DNA of 64,000 bases from Bryobacteraceae bacterium (GTDB taxonomy: Bacteria; Acidobacteriota; Terriglobia; Bryobacterales; Bryobacteraceae): the NCBI GenBank assembly GCA_947458745.1, contig CANGYQ010000002.1, positions 558,001-622,000 on the forward strand, in the 5' to 3' direction. Position numbers and translations under genes: made by a program. Below are positions 61,016-64,000 of the stretch, in pieces (positions within the stretch are counted from its first letter, which is position 1; each line of letters opens with the position of its first letter). The notes under the pieces are model-generated. The model searched no databases, was not told the origin of the DNA, and saw nothing but the letters and a program-made list of their open reading frames with translations.

Positions 61016-62356
61016 TTGGCCGGAAAAACCCGTCTCAATCGCCGCACCTTTTTCAAGAATTCCAGCTTGGCTGCTTTGGCGGCAGCACCGGGTCCACTGC
61101 ATGCGGCGGCAGCCGGGCAGAAGTTCGATTTCGACACGCCTTACAACCGCATCGGCACCAACAGTATCAAGTGGGACGCCCAGTTGCGTAACTTCGGCAA
61201 AGATTCGCTGGTGGCCGGCATGGGCATCTCCGACACGGACTTCCGGACCGCGCCCGTCATCACGGAAGCGCTGAACCAGCGCGTGAAACACGAGAACTGG
61301 GGCTATCTCGACATGCCCCGCTCCTTCCCGGAAACCATCATCAGCTGGAACAAGCGCCGCTATGGCATTGAGATCCACCCGGAACGCATGCTGCTTTCCA
61401 CCGGCGTCCACCCCAGCATCATTAGCGCTCTGCGCGCCTTTTCGCCACGTGGCAGCAAGGTCTTGATGCTGACCCCGGCCTACGATGGCTTCTTTGGCGA
61501 CATCACCGCCGCCGGCTGCGTGGCCGAGCAGTGCCCGATGAAGCTGGTGGACAACCGGTATCAGATCGACCTGGAAGAACTCGACCGCCACATCAGCGCC
61601 GACACCAAATCGCTGATCCTGTGCAACCCCAGCAACCCTACCGGCAACGTCTGGACAGCGGCTGAACTGACCGCCGTGGGCGAACTCTGCACCCGGCGCG
61701 GCGTCGTCGTGCTGGTGGATGAGATCCATTGCGACTTTGTCACCAAAGGCCAGAAGTACACGCCCTACTGCCTGCTCCCGAACCGGGAAGTGGTGATGAA
61801 CAGCGTCACCTTTAAGTCCGCCAGCAAGGCCTTCAGCCTCTCCGCGTTGAAGTGCGGCTGGATGTACTCCGACAATGCGAGCTACATCGCCCGCATCGCG
61901 GCCACCGGCCACAGCGGTGACATCAACACTCTGGGCGTGGTGGCGACGCAAGCGGCCTACACGGGTGGGGAGCCGTGGCTGGCTGAACTGGTGGCCTACA
62001 TCGACGGCAACCACGACTTCACCGAGAAATACCTGCGCGAGAAGGTGCCGCTGATCCGCTACACCAAGGCCCAGGGCACCTATCTGGCTTGGCTGGACGT
62101 CAACCCCTTGATCGCCAAGATCGGCGCGGTGGAGAAGGCCGCGGCCGCCACTCGCCAAAGGCCGGCCGGTGCCCGGCCCGTCACCGCTTCCATGCTGGTG
62201 CAGGACTTCCTGGTGAAGCAGGCCAAGGTGCAGATCAACCCGGGGAGCGCCTATGGCTTCGTGGGCGAGGGAAGGATGCGGATGAACCTGGCCACCTCAC
62301 GCAAGACACTGGCACTGGCGCTGGACAACATCGCCAGAGCGCTTGGGCGGCTGTAG
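61016..62356 (+). CDS. Tat-exported PLP-dependent aminotransferase, MalY/PatB-like
   Basis: The product is 446 residues from a TTG start with AGGGAGA seven bases upstream. The N-terminus MAGKTRLNRRTFFKNSSLAALAAAPGPLHAA is a Tat signal, given here in parts around NRRTFF. The fold-type I core is complete: NWGYLDMPRSF, LSTGVHPSIISALRAFSP, LILCNPSNPTGNVW, VVLVDEIHCDFV and SASKAFSLSALKCGW with the PLP lysine. The C-terminal part has KAQGTYLAWLDVN and QINPGSAYG. MalY/PatB proteins are cystathionine beta-lyases or aminotransferases. Tat export suits a PLP enzyme folded before transport, but this is unusual. Confidence 0.9.
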   Translation: MAGKTRLNRRTFFKNSSLAALAAAPGPLHAAAAGQKFDFDTPYNRIGTNSIKWDAQLRNFGKDSLVAGMGISDTDFRTAPVITEALNQRVKHENWGYLDMPRSFPETIISWNKRRYGIEIHPERMLLSTGVHPSIISALRAFSPRGSKVLMLTPAYDGFFGDITAAGCVAEQCPMKLVDNRYQIDLEELDRHISADTKSLILCNPSNPTGNVWTAAELTAVGELCTRRGVVVLVDEIHCDFVTKGQKYTPYCLLPNREVVMNSVTFKSASKAFSLSALKCGWMYSDNASYIARIAATGHSGDINTLGVVATQAAYTGGEPWLAELVAYIDGNHDFTEKYLREKVPLIRYTKAQGTYLAWLDVNPLIAKIGAVEKAAAATRQRPAGARPVTASMLVQDFLVKQAKVQINPGSAYGFVGEGRMRMNLATSRKTLALALDNIARALGRL

Positions 62357-62436
62357 GCGGAAGTGGCCGCAGTCCCCAAGACCGCTTACTGACGTGCGCG
62401 GCTCTGTAGGCTTAGCGACTGGCAGCTAGTACTGAG

Positions 62437-62457
62437 CCACTCGCCGTAAGGGAGTGG
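62437..62457. terminator. Possible terminator between convergent genes
   Basis: CCACTC (62437-62442) and GAGTGG (62452-62457) form a six-base-pair stem with a nine-base loop, followed on the plus strand by TCTTTGCGGGTTT. The T content is moderate, so confidence is low. The rest of the 123-base gap shows nothing else. Confidence 0.35.
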
Positions 62458-62479
62458 TCTTTGCGGGTTTCCCCAGTTT

Positions 62480-63835
62480 CTAAGCCAGCAGCGGCTTGAT
62501 CACTTGCCCATGCACGTCGGTCAGCCGGAAGTCGCGGCCGGCGTGGCGGTAGGTCAATCGTGTGTGGTCAAAGCCCAGCAGATGGAGCGCCGTGGCATGC
62601 AGGTCATGTACGTGCACCTTGTTCTCCACCACCTGATACCCAAAGTCGTCGGTGGCCCCGTAGGTCTGCCCGCCCTTGATGCCGCCGCCCGCCAGCAGCA
62701 CCGTAAAGGCCGGCGGATTGTGGTCCCGGCCGCAACCCAGCTTTTCAAGACCCGAATTCTGGATCATCGGCGTGCGGCCAAACTCGCTGCCAATGATGAT
62801 CAGCGTCTCATCGAACAAGCCCCGCAGCTTCAGGTCTTCCACCAGCGCCGCGATCGGCGAATCCACGTTGCGGGCCAGCTTCGCATGGACGCGGATGTCA
62901 TCGTGGCTGTCCCAGGGCTGGAAGTTGCCGTAGTAGATCTGCACCATGCGGACGCCGGATTCCACCAGCCGCAGCGCCATCAGGCAGCCGCGCCCAAAGT
63001 CGGAGATGTCATACCGGGCGCGGATCTTCTCCGGCTCCTTCCGGATATCAAACAACTGCCCCGCCTCGGTCTGCATGCGGTAGGCCGACTCCATCGATTC
63101 CACCGCGCTCTGCAGGTTCGGCTGATCGCCCACGCGGTTCAGATAACGGCGGTTCAGCTGAGCCAGCAGATCCAGTTGGTGCTTCTGTTCATCCAGCGTC
63201 AGGTCCGCGTTGCGCAGATTCTGGATCAGCTTTTCCGGCTCCACAGCACTGGTGTGGATGTGGACGCCCTGGTAACTCGACGGCATGTAGCCCGCCGACC
63301 ACAACGATGAACCCAGCACCGGAAAGCCCGGGCACAACACAATAAAGCCCGGCAGATTCTGGTTCTCCGTGCCCAAGCCATACGTCACCCAGGAACCCAT
63401 GGAAGGCCGTCCCGGCAACTGGTGGCCGCAGTTCATCACCTGCAACGAAGGGCCATGGTTGCCGTTTTCGGTATACATCGACCGGACCACACAGAAGTCG
63501 TCGATCCGTTTCGCGATATGCGGAAAGATGTCGCTGACTTCAATCCCCGATTGGCCATAGCGCTTGAAGTCCCAAGGCGACCGCATCAGTGTTCCGCTCG
63601 CGCGGTCCGTGCGGATCTTGGGGCCCGGCATCAGCTGACCGTCATGCTTAACGAGGGCGGGCTTGGGGTCGAAGGTGTCCACCTGCGACATGCCGCCGTT
63701 CAAGAACAGAAAGATGACGTGCTTGGCCTTGGGCGCAAAGTGCGGCTGCCGCGTGGCCGCCTGCAGCGTGCCTTGCATGCCCGCGAGGCCGAAGCCGCCA
63801 CCGAGAGTTTTGAGTAACTGACGCCGGTCCAACAT
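62480..63835 (-). CDS. DUF1501 family protein, sulfatase-like fold, Tat-exported
   Basis: The product is 451 residues. MLDRRQLLKTLGGGFGLAGM is a Tat signal with an RRQLLK core. The rest has the DUF1501 layout: AKHVIFLFLNGGMSQVDTFDPKP with the metal-site Asp-type positions, NHGPSLQVMNCGHQLPGRPSMGSWVTYGLG, VQIYYGNFQPWDSHDD and IIGSEFGRTP. DUF1501 proteins belong to the alkaline phosphatase/sulfatase superfamily but lack the CxPxR formylglycine site. They pair with DUF1553/DUF1549 proteins in planctomycetes and acidobacteria; here the partner gene ends four bases upstream. The role may be polysaccharide handling. Confidence 0.93.
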   Translation of the reverse strand: MLDRRQLLKTLGGGFGLAGMQGTLQAATRQPHFAPKAKHVIFLFLNGGMSQVDTFDPKPALVKHDGQLMPGPKIRTDRASGTLMRSPWDFKRYGQSGIEVSDIFPHIAKRIDDFCVVRSMYTENGNHGPSLQVMNCGHQLPGRPSMGSWVTYGLGTENQNLPGFIVLCPGFPVLGSSLWSAGYMPSSYQGVHIHTSAVEPEKLIQNLRNADLTLDEQKHQLDLLAQLNRRYLNRVGDQPNLQSAVESMESAYRMQTEAGQLFDIRKEPEKIRARYDISDFGRGCLMALRLVESGVRMVQIYYGNFQPWDSHDDIRVHAKLARNVDSPIAALVEDLKLRGLFDETLIIIGSEFGRTPMIQNSGLEKLGCGRDHNPPAFTVLLAGGGIKGGQTYGATDDFGYQVVENKVHVHDLHATALHLLGFDHTRLTYRHAGRDFRLTDVHGQVIKPLLA

Positions 63836-63839
63836 CGCT

Positions 63840-64000
63840 TTAGTTCACACTCGCAAATTCGCCGGAGCTCAGCAGGGTCTGCAAATAGACCGGCCATGCC
63901 TTCGCGCCCGGTTGAGTGAATTCTATCCCGATTCGCAACTCTTCAGAATCCGGCAGCCGGCTATAGAGCAACTGATACGCCCGTTCGATGCGAGCCTTCG
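63840..64000 (-). CDS. DUF1553/PSD1-type protein, C-terminal end only
   Basis: Only the last 53 or so residues lie in the window; the gene begins beyond the right edge. The end reads RIERAYQLLYSRLPDSEEL, then FTQPGAKAWPVYLQTLLSSGEF and a final SVN, which is the characteristic C-terminus of DUF1553 proteins (helix pair with PxxxE and W..QxLLxSxEF). Four bases separate its stop from the DUF1501 start, as in the usual DUF1549-DUF1553-DUF1501 pair. Confidence 0.88.
   Translation of the reverse strand, partial: KARIERAYQLLYSRLPDSEELRIGIEFTQPGAKAWPVYLQTLLSSGEFASVN

Noticed and set aside
60617-62158. A 513-codon minus-strand open frame
   Set aside because: It is fully antisense to the phosphatase and aminotransferase genes, which have clear motifs; no family motif is visible in it.
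49518-62356. Reading the kinase pair, PLD protein and neighbours as a phage-defence island
   Set aside because: There is no integrase, transposase, restriction enzyme, TIR, helicase or other defence hallmark, and base composition does not change; envelope functions dominate.

Overview
The window looks like a chromosomal segment of an Acidobacteriota genome, most likely the Bryobacterales/Solibacter branch. This is inferred from content: three very large Oar-like TonB-dependent receptors, many Tat-exported enzymes (sugar isomerase-like, sulfatase, aminotransferase, DUF1501), a DUF1553/DUF1501 pair at the right edge, the Solibacter-type C-terminal domain on secreted proteins, and a uniformly high G+C, gene-dense layout. 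No rRNA, tRNA, CRISPR array, insertion sequence or prophage was seen. No stretch over about 230 bases lacks a gene.

Left part (1-8.6 kb): a partial Tat isomerase-like gene, a receptor, lepA, a Uma2 nuclease, a second isomerase-like gene, an unknown protein with an M14-like metal-site pattern, and a secreted propeller-like protein flanked by two copies of a 50-base gdhA leader sequence. 8.7-22.3 kb is mainly plus-strand: gdhA, mutS, anmK, a sulfatase, an NHL propeller, a PpiD/SurA-type foldase, a DedA protein, a methyltransferase and a YraN nuclease. A minus-strand hydrolase/rsmB pair follows, diverging from ssb.

22.4-36.1 kb: a second receptor and a few small genes, then a minus-strand housekeeping run, read from right to left: Trm112, heptosyltransferase, MsbA-like exporter, yicC, gmk, rpoZ, coaBC, uracil-DNA glycosylase, tmk, holB and an Hfq-like protein. 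It links envelope lipid export, RNA turnover, nucleotide and coenzyme A synthesis and replication. infC leaves in the other direction.

36.2-49.5 kb: infC, two unknown small proteins, an imperfect inverted-repeat element, an exported methyltransferase, secreted unknowns, cydAB, a DUF885 lipoprotein, then the tight set PHP phosphoesterase, DUF429, pdxH, lolA, facing the RNase H-like gene and lipA.

49.5-64 kb is the most unusual part. On the minus strand, a dTMP-kinase-like protein is followed by a clear paralogue that has lost both catalytic motifs, then by a third receptor, all with almost no spacing. Diverging from it are a phospholipase D-like protein and a run of DUF4956 membrane protein, phosphate-selective-type porin, CotH-family kinase, purple-acid-phosphatase-like phosphoesterase and a Tat-exported aminotransferase. 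I read that run as a candidate envelope phosphate or phosphotransfer system. The window ends in the DUF1501/DUF1553 pair.
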